From the NCBI GenBank assembly GCA_964407405.1, contig CAYOVH010000002.1:62001-126000 (forward strand): 64,000 bases of DNA, read 5' to 3'. The notes under the pieces are model-generated. The model saw only the letters and a list, made by a program, of their open reading frames with translations. It was not told where the DNA came from and did not search any database. Positions 7,737-16,521 of the stretch are shown here, one piece after another (positions within the stretch are counted from its first letter, which is position 1; each line of letters begins with the position of its first letter). The translations under genes were made by a program, and so were the position numbers. The stretch is from JASLCR01 sp964407405. GTDB lineage: Bacteria; Patescibacteriota; Saccharimonadia; Saccharimonadales; Saccharimonadaceae.

Positions 7737-8992
7737 CATTTGTCTTTGATCGGTATGATTTTGATGAACATACTCGAACGGCGAGCTTTTTCTATAGCTC
7801 GGGTAGCTACACGTTTTGCGAACGGATAACTTTCACGGGCGATAGTAAATTTGACAAGGCGGTGTTTGAACGAGCGCTTTTCCTGGCATTTATCCTCATT
7901 GGTACGTCGTATTACAAGGCATTTCCAACACCCAATGTCCAGTTTGCTACTGATGGTATTGACGAGTGGCAAGCCAATTTTTTGAACAAAGTCTATCAGG
8001 AAGGTTTGAGTCAATTTGCCTTTGAAAATAATCTTACGCGGGCTGATCTGGCTAACTTTTGGGCTACAGGCGAAACGAAAGTGGCAGTGCCGTATGGTGG
8101 CAATGGTATGATCTCGCTGCAGAGCGGTGGTAAAGACTCATTACTCGTCGCGACATTGCTGGCCGAGAAAAATATCGATTTCTCATCGCTTTATATTTCG
8201 AGCAGCCAGCACTATCCGCGAGTGATTGACGCTATTGGCAAACCTGTTCGGTTGGTCCGGCGGCACATTGATAGGGAAGCATTGAAGCAGGCGGCTGAAG
8301 CTGGCGGCAAAAACGGCCACGTACCAGTGACGTATATTGTGCTGGCGATTTCGCTATTGCAGGCTGTACTTGATGGCAAGAATACCGTGCTCGCCGCCAT
8401 CGGACATGAGGGTGAAGAGCCGCACACCTGGATTGGAGATTTGCCGGTTAACCATCAATGGTCGAAGACATGGCAAGCCGAGCAATTATTTGCCGAGTAT
8501 GTACGTCGCTACATCTCGCCTGACATTCGTGTGGGATCGCCACTGAGGCAGTATAGTGAGCTAAAAGTTACCGAACTATTTGTAGATAAAGCGTGGGTGA
8601 AATACGGCCACAGCTTCAGCTCGTGCAACGCGGCAAACTACGAGCAGGGGGCCGATAATACAATGCTGAAATGGTGCGGTGAATGCCCAAAATGCGCCAA
8701 TTCGTATCTGCTATTTGCACCATTCATTACGCCAGACGAGCTACAATCACTCTTTGGTAGCCAGGATTTATTTGCCAAATCGAGTCTCGTCGATACATTT
8801 AAGGGCTTATTAGGAATTGATGAGTTGATGAAGCCATTTGAATGCGTAGGTGAGACAGATGAATTACGACTAGCGTACCGTAAGGCACTGGAAAATGGGT
8901 ATCAATCGTTGCCGTTTGATGTGCCATCTACAGAGTTTAGCAGTAACTATCTTTACGAAGCGCAAGAGTGGGCGAGAGCATTTGGGGCCTAA
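7733..8992 (+). CDS. murL: UDP-MurNAc-L-Ala-L-Glu epimerase (MurL-like)
   Basis: 419 residues with a PP-loop ATP site SGGKDS at 131-136 and a cysteine cluster C298, C315, C318, C321 (motif CGECPKC) near the C-terminus. This layout matches MurL, which inverts the terminal L-Glu of UDP-MurNAc-L-Ala-L-Glu to D-Glu at the expense of ATP and so replaces glutamate racemase. The four-base overlap with murD strongly supports the assignment through translational coupling. Cytoplasmic, no membrane segments. It could have been misread as an ExsB/QueC or tRNA-thiolation enzyme, but the gene pairing and C-terminal motif argue against that. Confidence 0.82.
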   Translation: MTFVFDRYDFDEHTRTASFFYSSGSYTFCERITFTGDSKFDKAVFERALFLAFILIGTSYYKAFPTPNVQFATDGIDEWQANFLNKVYQEGLSQFAFENNLTRADLANFWATGETKVAVPYGGNGMISLQSGGKDSLLVATLLAEKNIDFSSLYISSSQHYPRVIDAIGKPVRLVRRHIDREALKQAAEAGGKNGHVPVTYIVLAISLLQAVLDGKNTVLAAIGHEGEEPHTWIGDLPVNHQWSKTWQAEQLFAEYVRRYISPDIRVGSPLRQYSELKVTELFVDKAWVKYGHSFSSCNAANYEQGADNTMLKWCGECPKCANSYLLFAPFITPDELQSLFGSQDLFAKSSLVDTFKGLLGIDELMKPFECVGETDELRLAYRKALENGYQSLPFDVPSTEFSSNYLYEAQEWARAFGA

Positions 8993-9083
8993 GCTCGAGG
9001 ATGTGAGACGTTAGGTACACTTCATTAACCAGGTGTTATGCGTGTAGGGAGTGTCTCAACCGCAAGGGACATAAAACGAAAAC

Positions 9084-9100
9084 AGCTCACCGAAAGAGCT
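9084..9100 (-). terminator. intrinsic terminator of the 9163-9528 gene
   Basis: Minus-strand hairpin AGCTC-TTTCGGT-GAGCT followed by GTTTTCGTTTTA. A second hairpin, CGAGTT-CAATAC-style, lies at about 9109-9126. Further out, TGAGAC and GTCTCA (about 9005-9057) enclose a nested TACAC/GTGTA pairing without a clear role. Confidence 0.6.
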
Positions 9101-9162
9101 CAAGCTGAGCGAGTTGTATTGAACTCGTTCGGCGAACTATTTTCGATGAGCGTTGACCTCCT

Positions 9163-9528
9163 TTAATCTCCATCGCCACAGATGGCGCTGAGCATTGCTG
9201 CTGTGACGGTTTTTCCTGAGTTTGGCAGGATGAGCTTTGCTTCCTTGCCGGAGCCTTCCAGCTTCAGCTCAACCCGACAGGGTTTGGTAGCGACTGGTCG
9301 TTGTTCCCAGGTCTTCACGGTGATGGTGATGTCCTGGCGTGCCGCCGCAGCGTAGGCGTTGTTGACCGCATTTGTGGCAATATGGATGACTATACTGAGG
9401 TTTATTGCCATGCCTATTGTGAGGGTTATGCCGATTAAGGATCGCGACCATCCTTGTGTCGCCATGTGGCCGGCGGTACCGGCGATAATGATAAGACATA
9501 TCAATGCGATGATAAAACCTATTCCCAT
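9163..9528 (-). CDS. small membrane protein of unknown function
   Basis: 121 residues. Two hydrophobic helices (about 3-23 and 32-52) are followed by a soluble domain of about 65 residues rich in beta-forming stretches (DITITVKTWEQ, CRVELKLEG). No family recognised. Two cysteines are in the soluble part (C-R-V-E and AIC near the end). Solitary minus-strand gene between plus-strand operons, with its own consensus promoter (9601-9629), a leader of about 60 bases without a strong SD, and its own terminator. It belongs to the orphan-cassette pattern described in the findings. Confidence 0.7.
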   Translation of the reverse strand: MGIGFIIALICLIIIAGTAGHMATQGWSRSLIGITLTIGMAINLSIVIHIATNAVNNAYAAAARQDITITVKTWEQRPVATKPCRVELKLEGSGKEAKLILPNSGKTVTAAMLSAICGDGD

Positions 9529-9600
9529 GAGAGTGAATCTTTCTATGGAGGAGGTGCACTTTTTGTGACCTCAAACGAGTTTTTCAAAAAGCTATTAACT

Positions 9601-9629
9601 TTTATATCAATTATTGATGATTTTGTCAA
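9601..9629 (-). promoter_or_regulatory. promoter of the 9163-9528 gene, overlapping prfB promoter
   Basis: Minus strand TTGACA (9629-9624), 17 bases, TATAAA (9606-9601). The plus-strand prfB signals TTGTCA (9623-9628) and TACAAT (9644-9649) occupy the same DNA, so the divergent promoters probably interfere. Confidence 0.8.
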
Positions 9630-9657
9630 GCTCACTCCCGTGATACAATAAGGGATA

Positions 9658-10740
9658 ATGCAACCTCTGAAAAAACGAGTCACTGATCTGAAGAATGATA
9701 TTGTCGCTGCGCTGGAACGTTTGCAGATTGATGTGAAGCAGGAACAATTGGCGGCATTTGATAGAGAGCTGGCTGAGCCAGAAATTTGGAACAATCCGAC
9801 ACATGCGCAAGAAGTGAGCAAAAAGGCAGCGGATTTACGCTCGCTTATTGAGCCATGGCAGACGCTCGAGGGGCAGGTGAATGATATCGAAGAGCTGATG
9901 GCACTGGATGACGACAGTCTACGGGCCGAATTTGAGATACAAGTCACAGCGCTAGAAAAAGAATTTGCCAAGCGTAAAAAAGACCTACTTTTTACCGGTG
10001 AATATGACGATCATGACGCGATTTTGCGTATCACAGCTGGTGTAGGTGGTACCGATGCGCAGGACTGGGCGGAGATGCTTGAGCGTATGTATCTGCGCTG
10101 GGCGGAAAAAGCCGGCATGACGACGAAAAGTGTCGAACGCAGCTCAGGAGAAGAGGCGGGTATCAAAACGAGCGTCATCGAGATATCAGGACCGTACGCG
10201 TATGGCAAGCTAAAAAGTGAGCACGGTGTACATCGCCTGGTGCGCCTCAGCCCGTTTAACAGCGATAACTTGCGCCAGACCAGCTTTGCGCTGGTGGAAG
10301 TCTTGCCGCAGATTGATGCGCCGGATGAAGTAGAACTTGACGAAAAAGATCTGAAGATCGATGTCTACCGCGCTGGCGGGCACGGCGGGCAGAGCGTAAA
10401 TACGACAGATTCTGCCGTTCGCATCACCCATCTGCCCACAAATACGGTCGTGGCGATCCAAAATGAACGTAGCCAACTGCAAAATAAAGAGACGGCCATG
10501 AAAATTTTGCGTAGTAAATTGGCTCAACTAAAGCTGGAGCAGCATGCCGAAAAACTTTCTGATCTCCAAGCGGGCGAAAGTGCCAATTGGGGCAGTCAAA
10601 TCCGCAACTACGTACTGCATCCGTATACGCTCGTCAAAGATACACGGACGAAATTTGAGGATAAAGATGCCAAAAGTGTGCTTGATGGCAAGCTGGAATC
10701 ATTCATAAATGCATACCTCGAACAAGCGGGCACGGTCTAA
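9658..10740 (+). CDS. prfB: peptide chain release factor 2
   Basis: Class I release factor of 360 residues that ends translation at UGA and UAA. The tripeptide recognition motif SPF is at residues 198-200 and the catalytic GGQ at 243-245. The usual programmed +1 frameshift near codon 25 is absent: the frame runs unbroken through ALERLQIDVKQEQ, so autoregulation by UGA read-through is lost. Its presence shows UGA is a stop codon here. The -10 TACAAT at 9644-9649 lies only 8 bases before the ATG, so the mRNA is probably leaderless. Confidence 0.97.
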   Translation: MQPLKKRVTDLKNDIVAALERLQIDVKQEQLAAFDRELAEPEIWNNPTHAQEVSKKAADLRSLIEPWQTLEGQVNDIEELMALDDDSLRAEFEIQVTALEKEFAKRKKDLLFTGEYDDHDAILRITAGVGGTDAQDWAEMLERMYLRWAEKAGMTTKSVERSSGEEAGIKTSVIEISGPYAYGKLKSEHGVHRLVRLSPFNSDNLRQTSFALVEVLPQIDAPDEVELDEKDLKIDVYRAGGHGGQSVNTTDSAVRITHLPTNTVVAIQNERSQLQNKETAMKILRSKLAQLKLEQHAEKLSDLQAGESANWGSQIRNYVLHPYTLVKDTRTKFEDKDAKSVLDGKLESFINAYLEQAGTV

Positions 10741-10767
10741 TGTGCATATGGTATACTATGTGTAGTA

Positions 10768-11463
10768 ATGATTCTGTTAGATAGGGTAACAAAAACATAC
10801 GGCAAAACGACCAAGTCGGCGTTGAACCGTATCAGTCTGCATGTGCAGCCAAAGGAATTTGTCATCATTGTCGGGACATCTGGTGCGGGCAAGTCGACAT
10901 TGCTCAAATTGCTCACTCGCGAAGAAAAGCCGACTACAGGCAAAATTGTCGTAGGTGGAATTGACTATGACACATTGAAGGACAAGCACATTCCATTATT
11001 GCGCCGCCGTATTGGTGTTGTTTTCCAGGATTTCAAACTACTACCACAGCGGACTGTATTTGAAAATATCGCCTTTGCGCTGGAGATTGCTGGTATGACC
11101 AATCGTGAGATAAAGTCGACAGTTCCGCGGATTATCGAACTTGTTGGACTGAGCGGTAAAGAAAAGAGTTTCCCTCACCAACTGTCTGGCGGCGAACGCC
11201 AACGCGTGGCAATCGCGCGCGCAATGGTACGTCAGCCAAAGATATTGATCGCTGATGAGCCGACAGGAAATCTTGACCCAAAGCACTCCTGGGAGATTGT
11301 GAAGCTACTGGAAAAGATCAATCGTTATGGGACGACAGTTCTTCTGACTACGCACAATGTTGAGATCGTCAATCGTCTAAAGCGTCGCGTGGTCACGATT
11401 GACCATGGAAAGATTACTTCCGATCAAGCGCAAGGTAGTTATCGTCAGGGAGGGGCAGCCTAA
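10768..11463 (+). CDS. ftsE: cell division ATP-binding protein FtsE
   Basis: ABC ATPase of 231 residues that works with FtsX to activate cell-wall hydrolases at the septum. Walker A GTSGAGKST (36-44), signature LSGGE (139-143), Walker B ILIADEP (159-165), and the FtsE-typical FQDFKLLPQRTVFEN. A TATACT lies 10 bases upstream of the ATG and no SD is seen. The stop overlaps the ftsX start (TAATG), so the two are coupled. Confidence 0.97.
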   Translation: MILLDRVTKTYGKTTKSALNRISLHVQPKEFVIIVGTSGAGKSTLLKLLTREEKPTTGKIVVGGIDYDTLKDKHIPLLRRRIGVVFQDFKLLPQRTVFENIAFALEIAGMTNREIKSTVPRIIELVGLSGKEKSFPHQLSGGERQRVAIARAMVRQPKILIADEPTGNLDPKHSWEIVKLLEKINRYGTTVLLTTHNVEIVNRLKRRVVTIDHGKITSDQAQGSYRQGGAA

Positions 11464-12443
11464 TGGCCAAGCGCAAAACCGATGCCCATACTTTTGCTGT
11501 ACAGCGCCGTCGCCGTCGCCAGTGGATTACATTTGTACGCATGGTGCGTTATGGTATCAATAACTTCAGTCGTAATGCCTGGCTAACTATTGCAGCAACA
11601 GCAGTCATGACGATCACGCTACTGATTATTTTTATGACTTTTGCAGCGCGCAGTACTTTGCAGACAACAGTTGATGATATTCGTAGCAAGGTTGACATGT
11701 CGGTATATGTGCAAAGAGATACACCTCGGTCGGAAGTTAATGCTATCATGGCGGATATGCGCAAGCTCAAAACAGTAAAAGATGTGAGCTATACATCGCC
11801 TGAGGAGGCTCGTGAGCAATTTGCCAAGCAAAACAGTAGCGATGCGCAAACTCTGCGAGCACTCAATGAAGCAACCAATGAGTTTCCGGGGACGATACAC
11901 GTCAATCTAGTTGATATCAATGACACTTCCGAGCTCGATGGTTTTATCAAGTCGAATGAAACGGTGAAAGCGCATATTGACCCTGATCGCAAACCATCAT
12001 TTGCTGGACCGCGTCGAGCTGCAATTCAGAATATCGGACGGTGGGTTACTTTTGCCGACCGAGTCGGACTCGTTGCAGGGATTACCTTTGTGGCTATTTC
12101 CAGTCTGATCGTTTTCAATACGATTCGCATGGCGATCTTTAACCGCAAAGAGGAGATACAGATGATGAAGCTGATTGGCGCTGATCGCGGATTTATCCGG
12201 GGGCCGTTTATTGTCGAGGCGATGGTGTATGGATTTATTGCTGCCATTATTGCCACAGGTCTTGGGATGGCAGCACTTTATGCATCGCGGGAGAAACTGC
12301 TCAGCTATGAGGTTGCCGTGCAGCCGACGATTGATTTCATGACATCATATATCGGATTTGTTGTACTGGCTATGATCGGGGTAGGGGCAGTGATCGGTAT
12401 CATATCGTCACTTTTGGCTACACGACGCTATTTGAAGATATAA
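11463..12443 (+). CDS. ftsX: cell division protein FtsX
   Basis: Integral membrane partner of FtsE, 326 residues. A cytoplasmic basic N-terminus is followed by one membrane helix (about 40-62), a large extracytoplasmic domain (about 63-195) and three more helices, the typical FtsX four-helix topology. The SD AGGGAGGGG sits inside the end of ftsE. The extracytoplasmic domain probably contacts the CHAP hydrolase encoded next. Confidence 0.95.
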   Translation: MAKRKTDAHTFAVQRRRRRQWITFVRMVRYGINNFSRNAWLTIAATAVMTITLLIIFMTFAARSTLQTTVDDIRSKVDMSVYVQRDTPRSEVNAIMADMRKLKTVKDVSYTSPEEAREQFAKQNSSDAQTLRALNEATNEFPGTIHVNLVDINDTSELDGFIKSNETVKAHIDPDRKPSFAGPRRAAIQNIGRWVTFADRVGLVAGITFVAISSLIVFNTIRMAIFNRKEEIQMMKLIGADRGFIRGPFIVEAMVYGFIAAIIATGLGMAALYASREKLLSYEVAVQPTIDFMTSYIGFVVLAMIGVGAVIGIISSLLATRRYLKI

Positions 12444-12475
12444 ATTGTCCCGACTTGGCTCCTCCTTACTCCTCG

Positions 12476-12525
12476 TGTCGCCCTAAAGAATCTCAAGGTA
12501 AACTTCGGGAATCTTTAGGGCGACA
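12476..12525. terminator. 14-bp inverted repeat between ftsX and the CHAP gene
   Basis: TGTCGCCCTAAAGA (12476-12489) and its perfect complement (12512-12525) enclose 22 bases, with a small AAG/CTT hairpin inside the loop. No T-tract follows, so it may end ftsX transcription inefficiently, stabilise the 3' end, or act as an operator beside the promoter at 12543-12572. Confidence 0.5.
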
Positions 12526-12542
12526 GCAACGATAGTCAAAAC

Positions 12543-12572
12543 TTGACAATACAAAAGCGCTTATGCTAGGAT
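12543..12572 (+). promoter_or_regulatory. promoter of the CHAP hydrolase gene, leaderless
   Basis: TTGACA (12543-12548), 18 bases, TAGGAT (12567-12572). The ATG begins 8 bases after the -10 box, so transcription should start at or next to the start codon. Confidence 0.8.
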
Positions 12573-12579
12573 AGAAGCA

Positions 12580-13728
12580 ATGAAATATCGGTCCACCACG
12601 CCAGTTTCGAAACAATCTCTTGCGCGTAAGGCATGTATTGTGGCTGCTGCTATTTTGACGATCTCAGCTGTTATCCCTGTTTCGCTGAGCAAGCCGAGCT
12701 ATGCTGATCGTTTTGACGATCAGATTAGGGCTGTTCAAAATCAGATTGACCAGAACAATAATGCAATTCGCCAGCTTGAAGCAAAAAAGCAGACGTTACA
12801 AAACACCCTCAACAAATTAACCGCTCAAAGAGATGTTATTCAAGGCCAGCTTGACGAGAGTCTGCTCAAGGAAGCACAGCTCAAGCAAAAAATTGCCGAA
12901 AATCAGAAAAAACTTGACGAAAACAAAGTCTTGCTTGGCAAGACCATTGCTAATATGTATGTCGATGGCAACATATCTCCGCTAGAGCAGCTCGCCAGCA
13001 GTGATAATATTGCGTCGTTTGTTGATATGCAAGCAAATCGTACCCAGGTAAAAGAGACAGTAACCGATACGATCAAGAGCATCAATAAGATCAAGGCCGA
13101 CCTAGAGAAGCAGAAGAAAGAGCTTGAAGACACGATAAAGGACCAAAAGAATCAGCGTGATACATTGATCGCCAAAGAGAATGAGAAGAGCCAACTCATT
13201 GCTCAGACAAAGGGGCAAGAGAGCGCGTTTGCAGCCTTGAACCACAAGAATAATAGTCGTATCAAAAAACTTCAGGAAGAACAGGCTGCGGCTAATCAGC
13301 AGTTCTTCGGAGTCAAAGGTCTCAAGCCAGGAACCGGCCCGGCCTGTGGCGGTGGATACCCGGCTATTTGGTGCAATGCACCACAAGACAGTCTTGTTGA
13401 CAGTTGGGGGATGTACAATCGAGAATGTGTGAGCTATGTTGCCTTCAAGGTGGCTCAGAGCGGTCGGCACATGCCCTATTGGGGTGGTCGTGGTAACGCA
13501 AATCAATGGCCAGGCAGCGCTATTGCCGATGGTATTCCGGTTTCTAGCACGCCACGAGCTGGTGATGCAGCAATCCTGAATATTGGTTACTACGGACACG
13601 CAATGTATGTTGAGTCAGTCAATAGTGATGGGACGATCAATGTGTCCCAGTACAACTACACATATGACGGCACCTATAGTACGATGACGATTAGCGCCAG
13701 CGGACTACAGTTCATCCACTTTAAATAG
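12580..13728 (+). CDS. secreted coiled-coil CHAP peptidoglycan hydrolase (PcsB/CwlO-like)
   Basis: 382 residues. A Sec signal peptide (hydrophobic 18-36, cleavage likely after SYA at 43) is followed by a long coiled coil (about 45-245) and a C-terminal CHAP amidase/endopeptidase domain. Catalytic residues visible are C283 (RECVSYV), H340 (YYGHAMYVE) and E345 or N359. This is the PcsB architecture, in which the coiled coil docks on FtsX and FtsE ATPase activity frees the active site. Its place directly after ftsEX supports that role. Extra cysteines C256 and C265 before the CHAP core may form a disulfide. Confidence 0.9.
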   Translation: MKYRSTTPVSKQSLARKACIVAAAILTISAVIPVSLSKPSYADRFDDQIRAVQNQIDQNNNAIRQLEAKKQTLQNTLNKLTAQRDVIQGQLDESLLKEAQLKQKIAENQKKLDENKVLLGKTIANMYVDGNISPLEQLASSDNIASFVDMQANRTQVKETVTDTIKSINKIKADLEKQKKELEDTIKDQKNQRDTLIAKENEKSQLIAQTKGQESAFAALNHKNNSRIKKLQEEQAAANQQFFGVKGLKPGTGPACGGGYPAIWCNAPQDSLVDSWGMYNRECVSYVAFKVAQSGRHMPYWGGRGNANQWPGSAIADGIPVSSTPRAGDAAILNIGYYGHAMYVESVNSDGTINVSQYNYTYDGTYSTMTISASGLQFIHFK

Positions 13729-13813
13729 TTCTCTTCTCGGGTTTATCTCAAAAGTATGGAAGCACCTTGCTTTCCTGCTATACTAGTAAAGATTAAGAGG
13801 GGGAATATCGAAG

Positions 13814-15019
13814 GTGTCAAAGAAATCGGCAACTGACCAGTTGACTGTATCAAAGCGGATGTTGTTTTTCTCTGGCTGTTTGCTGCTGATAGTTGGATTT
13901 GTGTTTGGGACTCGCTCTGATACGATTGGCGCGACATTGGCGCCGCTAGTTGGCATCAAGACGACTGCCAAAACGATTGATCTCTCCAGTGTCGAGCAGA
14001 CGTATCAACGACTGGCTGCAAACTTTGACGGCAAGCTGGATACTCAGGCATTGATCGACGGGGCAAATCACGGATTGGTAGCAGCTGCGGGCGATAGATT
14101 TACGGTGTACCTGACCGCCAAAGAGGCAAATGAGCTCACAAAAGACCTCAATGGAGATGTAGGCGCTGGGATTGGTGCTGAGATTACTAGTCGAAATGGC
14201 CAGCCGGTTATCTCCAGGGTATTACCGGGCAATCCTGCCGAAGCTGCTGGCTTGAAGGCTAATGACGTCATTGTCTCTGTAAATGGTGAATCTGCCGATG
14301 GTTGGAGCTCTGAAAAAGCGGCTAGTAAGATTCGCGGAAAAGCCGGAACCACGCTCAGACTCGTCGTGCGACGCGAAGGGCAGGAAAAGAGCTATGATCT
14401 CACTCGGGCCGTGATCAACAATCCGAGTGTAACTTCAGAGGTACAAGACAACATAGGTATTTTGACGATTAGTCGGTTTGACGACCAGACTGGCGTGCTG
14501 ATTCGCAAGGCTGCGCAGCGTCTTACGAGTCAGCGTGTCAGGGCAGTCATACTTGATCTGCGAGGTAATGGCGGTGGATACATCGACTCGGCAGTTGATG
14601 TTGCCAGTGTCTGGCTCGACAGTACGCAGCTCGTGGTGAGTCAGCGTGCTCGGGGCAAGACCACAGATAAAGTCTATGCTGATGGTAATCCGCTATTAGG
14701 CAAGCTCAAGACGATTGTCTTGGTCGATGGTAACTCCGCCAGCGCCAGCGAGATCGTCGCTGCGGCACTTAGGGACAACAACAAGGCGACACTGCTTGGT
14801 GAGACGACATTTGGCAAGGGGAGCGTCCAGCAGATTATCCCACTGTCAGGGGGTGCGGAGCTCAAAGTTACCATTGCGCACTGGTATACGCCGAACGGAA
14901 AAAATATCAATGGCAAAGGTATCGTGCCGGACGTCGTGTCCAAAATGACGCCTGCCGACATCAATACAGGTAAGGATACGCAGCTCAATGCCGCACTTGA
15001 TAAGCTCGGGGCAAAATAG
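13814..15019 (+). CDS. ctpA: S41 family C-terminal processing peptidase
   Basis: 401 residues with an N-terminal membrane anchor (about 15-33), a PDZ domain (about 115-190) and the S41 protease core. The Ser-Lys dyad is S310 (in GNSASASE) and K335 (TTFGKGS), with the family's usual 25-residue spacing. It acts outside the membrane on C-termini of exported proteins and might trim the neighbouring hydrolase or FtsEX partners. GTG start, preceded by GAGGGGG; TGCTATACT upstream looks like an extended -10. Confidence 0.92.
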   Translation: MSKKSATDQLTVSKRMLFFSGCLLLIVGFVFGTRSDTIGATLAPLVGIKTTAKTIDLSSVEQTYQRLAANFDGKLDTQALIDGANHGLVAAAGDRFTVYLTAKEANELTKDLNGDVGAGIGAEITSRNGQPVISRVLPGNPAEAAGLKANDVIVSVNGESADGWSSEKAASKIRGKAGTTLRLVVRREGQEKSYDLTRAVINNPSVTSEVQDNIGILTISRFDDQTGVLIRKAAQRLTSQRVRAVILDLRGNGGGYIDSAVDVASVWLDSTQLVVSQRARGKTTDKVYADGNPLLGKLKTIVLVDGNSASASEIVAAALRDNNKATLLGETTFGKGSVQQIIPLSGGAELKVTIAHWYTPNGKNINGKGIVPDVVSKMTPADINTGKDTQLNAALDKLGAK

Positions 15020-15020
15020 C

Positions 15021-15050
15021 TTGTGCTTTTCCTGGGAGCTGGGGTAGAAT
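15021..15050 (+). promoter_or_regulatory. leaderless promoter of the receiver gene
   Basis: TTGTGC (15021-15026), 18 bases, TAGAAT (15045-15050), with the ATG six bases later at 15057. Confidence 0.7.
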
Positions 15051-15056
15051 AGAGAC

Positions 15057-15452
15057 ATGGGACCAAAACGAATACTCTTAGTGGAAGACGATACGGCTCT
15101 TGCAGATGTGTATCAGGCACGTTTAAAGCTCGAAGGGTTTGATGTACGTCAGGTAAACAATGGCGAAGATGCACTGAGCGCTGCGATTGACTTCAAGCCA
15201 AATCTTATATTGCTTGATGCAATGATGCCAAAAATTAGCGGGTTTGATGTGCTGGATATCCTGCGCAATACACCTGAGACAACCAATATCAAGGTGATTA
15301 TGTTGACGGCACTAAGCCAGCCAAAAGACAAAGAGCGAGCTGAAAACCTTGGAGTCGATGACTACCTCGTGAAGTCGCAAGTAGTGATCGGGGATGTAGT
15401 CGACCGCGTTAAGCACCATCTCGGAGCAGATCAGCCAGCGCCAGCCGAATAG
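15057..15452 (+). CDS. single-domain response regulator
   Basis: 131 residues consisting only of a CheY-like receiver. Acidic pair D11-D12, phosphoacceptor D54 (ILLDAMMP), T84 and K106 (DYLVKSQ) are all present. There is no output domain, so it must act by protein contact or as a phosphorelay intermediate. No kinase is adjacent; the nearest is at 21.3 kb. Leaderless promoter upstream. Confidence 0.9.
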   Translation: MGPKRILLVEDDTALADVYQARLKLEGFDVRQVNNGEDALSAAIDFKPNLILLDAMMPKISGFDVLDILRNTPETTNIKVIMLTALSQPKDKERAENLGVDDYLVKSQVVIGDVVDRVKHHLGADQPAPAE

Positions 15453-15496
15453 AAGGTATATTTATCAAAAAATGAGTACCTTACTAGAAGGTACTA

Positions 15497-15525
15497 TTGA
15501 CTTTTTATACTGTTTATGCTAAGAT
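15497..15525 (+). promoter_or_regulatory. promoter of the 15560 gene
   Basis: TTGACT (15497-15502), 17 bases, TAAGAT (15520-15525). A leader of about 27 bases with AAGGA follows. Confidence 0.8.
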
Positions 15526-15559
15526 AAGGCAGTTAAGATAAGGAAATAAATAAAAAGAT

Positions 15560-16135
15560 ATGAACGCTAAAAATCTACCTCCCAAAGGACCAAATACTCT
15601 CGAACTTATCGAAGCTGAGGATGGTGTACGTACGCTAATTCCTGTGACGCTAGAGACTGGAGAGGGAGTAGGTATGTACGAGTATGCTCGGTATATAGAT
15701 GATACTGGTGAGCAGCGAGTCATCCTTAGTGGAGTTACGGAAACGGAGCTTCCCGATGGAAGTGTTGGTATACCTGCGCAAGTCGTTACTCCGGATCAGC
15801 TAGATGCGTACAAGCAGCGTATTCCAAATTCAAGGGCAAAAGAGATGGCCAGTCGGGCGCTTGAGGTAGTCGGTACCGAAGAACCAAAGGTAGATGCGCG
15901 AAAGGGAATACTTGAGGGGATGCCGATTTTGCGGGAGTATGTAGGAGAATTGAATCGTATCGCTGAGGTGAGAAATAGAGAACACGAATCAGGCTCTAGG
16001 TATGGCATGGGTCAACACGATAGTTCTGAGGCCATGATCCACAAGCTTATTGCTTCTGTCAGGCAGATATACAAATACAAGCCCGGAGAAGACCTCGAGG
16101 GCGCTATACGTAGATATCTAGATGCTCTTACATAG
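15560..16135 (+). CDS. hypothetical protein
   Basis: 191 residues, not recognised. The first half looks beta-rich and acidic (LIEAEDGVRTLIPVTLETGEG); the second half is helical and charged, ending in a region rich in K, Y and R. No signal peptide, membrane segment or cysteine motif. It has a good promoter of its own and shares a perfect bidirectional terminator with rpmA, so it is a real monocistronic gene. Confidence 0.75.
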   Translation: MNAKNLPPKGPNTLELIEAEDGVRTLIPVTLETGEGVGMYEYARYIDDTGEQRVILSGVTETELPDGSVGIPAQVVTPDQLDAYKQRIPNSRAKEMASRALEVVGTEEPKVDARKGILEGMPILREYVGELNRIAEVRNREHESGSRYGMGQHDSSEAMIHKLIASVRQIYKYKPGEDLEGAIRRYLDALT

Positions 16136-16141
16136 AGATTA

Positions 16142-16177
16142 CGAATAAAGAACGCCCAGATGGGCGTTCTTTATTCG
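16142..16177. terminator. bidirectional terminator, 17-bp arms
   Basis: Arms at 16142-16158 and 16161-16177 are perfectly complementary, GC-rich in the centre (ACGCCCA) and A/T at the edges, so it works on both strands. The rpmA stop codon lies inside the right arm. Confidence 0.92.
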
Positions 16178-16443
16178 ACGACGACTTGCGTGCGTGGGGC
16201 GGTTTTGCCAGTAAAGCGGCGCGTTTTGACCTTTTTGAAGGCAACAATGCCGTCTTTGGCAGCGTGAATTGTGAAGTTGCGGCTCATGAATGTACCAGGG
16301 CCAGCTACCTTTGTGCTGCCAGTCTGGCGAACGAGTACTTCACCTGTAGAGACTTTTTGGCCACCAAAACGCTTTACGCCCAGGCGAGCGCCAGCGTTGT
16401 TGTGGATGTTCTTTGATGAACCACCTGCTTTGACATGTGACAT
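16171..16443 (-). CDS. rpmA: 50S ribosomal protein L27
   Basis: 90 residues beginning MSHVKAGGSSKN, with the conserved core GARLGVKRFGGQKVSTGEVLVRQ. L27 sits near the peptidyl transferase centre. The N-terminus lacks the cleavable extension known from Firmicutes. The usual partner rplU is not adjacent; the gene stands alone with a consensus promoter (16483-16511) and the SD AAGGAG. Confidence 0.97.
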   Translation of the reverse strand: MSHVKAGGSSKNIHNNAGARLGVKRFGGQKVSTGEVLVRQTGSTKVAGPGTFMSRNFTIHAAKDGIVAFKKVKTRRFTGKTAPRTQVVVE

Positions 16444-16482
16444 GGGGTAAACTCCTTAAAATTAATAAAATCAATCTGTACA

Positions 16483-16511
16483 ATTGTACTAAATTACAAG
16501 GCAAGCGTCAA
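16483..16511 (-). promoter_or_regulatory. rpmA promoter
   Basis: Minus strand TTGACG (16511-16506), 17 bases, TACAAT (16488-16483). It lies right after the stop of the upstream methylase gene. Confidence 0.85.
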
Positions 16512-16521
16512 GGGGCAGGTG

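Noticed and set aside
9658..9750. Programmed frameshift in prfB
   Set aside because: The frame is continuous through the usual frameshift region, with no in-frame TGA.
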